From JBLYYQ01 sp048550035 (GTDB lineage: Bacteria; Nitrospinota_A; UBA7883; JBLYYQ01): DNA of 15,361 nt. Location of the stretch: the NCBI GenBank assembly GCA_048550035.1, contig JBLYYQ010000137.1, positions 1 through 15,361 of the forward strand. Direction: 5' to 3'. The notes below the pieces were generated by a model that saw nothing but the letters and a program-made list of their open reading frames with translations, searched no databases and was not told the DNA's origin. Made by a program: the position numbers and the translations under genes. The number at the start of each line of letters is the position of its first letter. Position 1 is the first letter of the stretch. Positions 15,106 to 15,361 of this stretch are shown here, piece by piece.

Positions 15106-15333
15106 ATGTGTGTAGCGGTTCCAATGAAAGTAACCAAAGTCGATGAATATAGCTGCGAAGCTATGATGGATGGCGTCAAGAAACGTGTCTCGACATTAGC
15201 ATTAGAAGATCTACAAGTTGGAGATTATATTATGACTCATGCCGGAATGGCGATTGCTAAGTTAGATCCAACGGCAGCCAAAGAGACATTAGCACTTATG
15301 AGAGAGATCGTCAAGCAAGAGGAGGAGACCTAA
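15106..15333 (+). CDS. hypC: hydrogenase maturation chaperone HypC
   Basis: Small chaperone of 75 residues that carries the Fe(CN)2CO precursor with HypD and binds the immature hydrogenase large subunit. M1-C2-V-A-V-P is the family start; Cys2 becomes the metal ligand after removal of Met1. The conserved H45 in T-H-A-G-x-A-I and the late L-D-P-x-x-A motif are present. GAGAGG precedes the ATG. The paralogues HypC, HybG and HupF look alike, but position before hypD supports HypC. Its last codons contain the ribosome site of hypD. Confidence 0.94.
   Translation: MCVAVPMKVTKVDEYSCEAMMDGVKKRVSTLALEDLQVGDYIMTHAGMAIAKLDPTAAKETLALMREIVKQEEET
15320..15325 (+). promoter_or_regulatory. ribosome binding site of hypD
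   Basis: AGGAGG inside the end of hypC, ten bases before the ATG at 15336. This is the strongest ribosome site in the window and supports the truncated hypD. Confidence 0.7.
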
Positions 15334-15335
15334 AA

Positions 15336-15361
15336 ATGGACTTTATAAGCGAGTTTCGCAA
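15336..15361 (+). CDS. hypD: start of hydrogenase maturation protein HypD, cut by the window end
   Basis: Only the first eight codons and two bases are in view: M-D-F-I-S-E-F-R. This fits the start of HypD, which usually has a short hydrophobic-acidic opening followed by an E-(F/Y)-R motif. It begins two bases after the hypC stop, behind a strong ribosome site. HypD is the iron-sulfur scaffold on which the Fe(CN)2CO centre is built with HypC. The identity rests on operon order and this short match. Confidence 0.7.

Overview
The window comes from an A+T-rich Gram-negative bacterium. Two short proteins carry lipoprotein signal peptides, one of them LolB-like, and several genes start with GTG or TTG. 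A DciA/DUF721 - TPR - LolB-like set, an aroQ - Xaa-Pro peptidase pair and a [NiFe]-hydrogenase maturation cluster fit a low-GC, anaerobic or hydrogen-metabolising lineage of the old Deltaproteobacteria. That placement is an inference: the window has no rRNA or other firm taxonomic marker.

The genes form six tightly packed transcription units. (1) Minus strand, 3278 to 213: dciA-like gene, a long exported TPR protein and a LolB-like lipoprotein. Below it, bases 1-212 hold imperfect palindromic repeats and a G+C-richer structured stretch without a convincing gene. (2) Plus strand, 3487-5014: gcvT-like and gcvH, with no gcvP beside them. The GcvT-like protein has lost several signature residues, while GcvH keeps its lipoyl-lysine. 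(3) Minus strand, 7744 to 5030: a TPR protein with a long low-complexity tail, aroQ (type II dehydroquinase) and an M24B Xaa-Pro peptidase, linked by short overlaps. (4) Plus strand, 7908-8669: a lone ABC ATPase. (5) Minus strand, 10105 to 8660: a small lipoprotein of unknown family and an EamA/DMT transporter. (6) Plus strand, 10288 to the window end: leucyl aminopeptidase pepA, then hypA, hypB, hypF, hypC and the first codons of hypD.

The hyp genes form a coherent pathway. HypF and its partner HypE (not in view) make the cyanide ligand, HypC and HypD assemble the Fe(CN)2CO unit, and HypA and HypB insert nickel. No hydrogenase structural gene is in the window. The pepA and hypA frames overlap by 8 bp, so they are probably co-transcribed.

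No IS element, CRISPR array, tRNA or rRNA was seen. The longest gaps between genes are about 160-210 bp and hold promoter-like signals. The points most worth a second look are the divergent GcvT next to an intact GcvH, the repeat and structured region at 1-212, and a perfect 16-bp palindrome at 7820-7835 between divergent genes.
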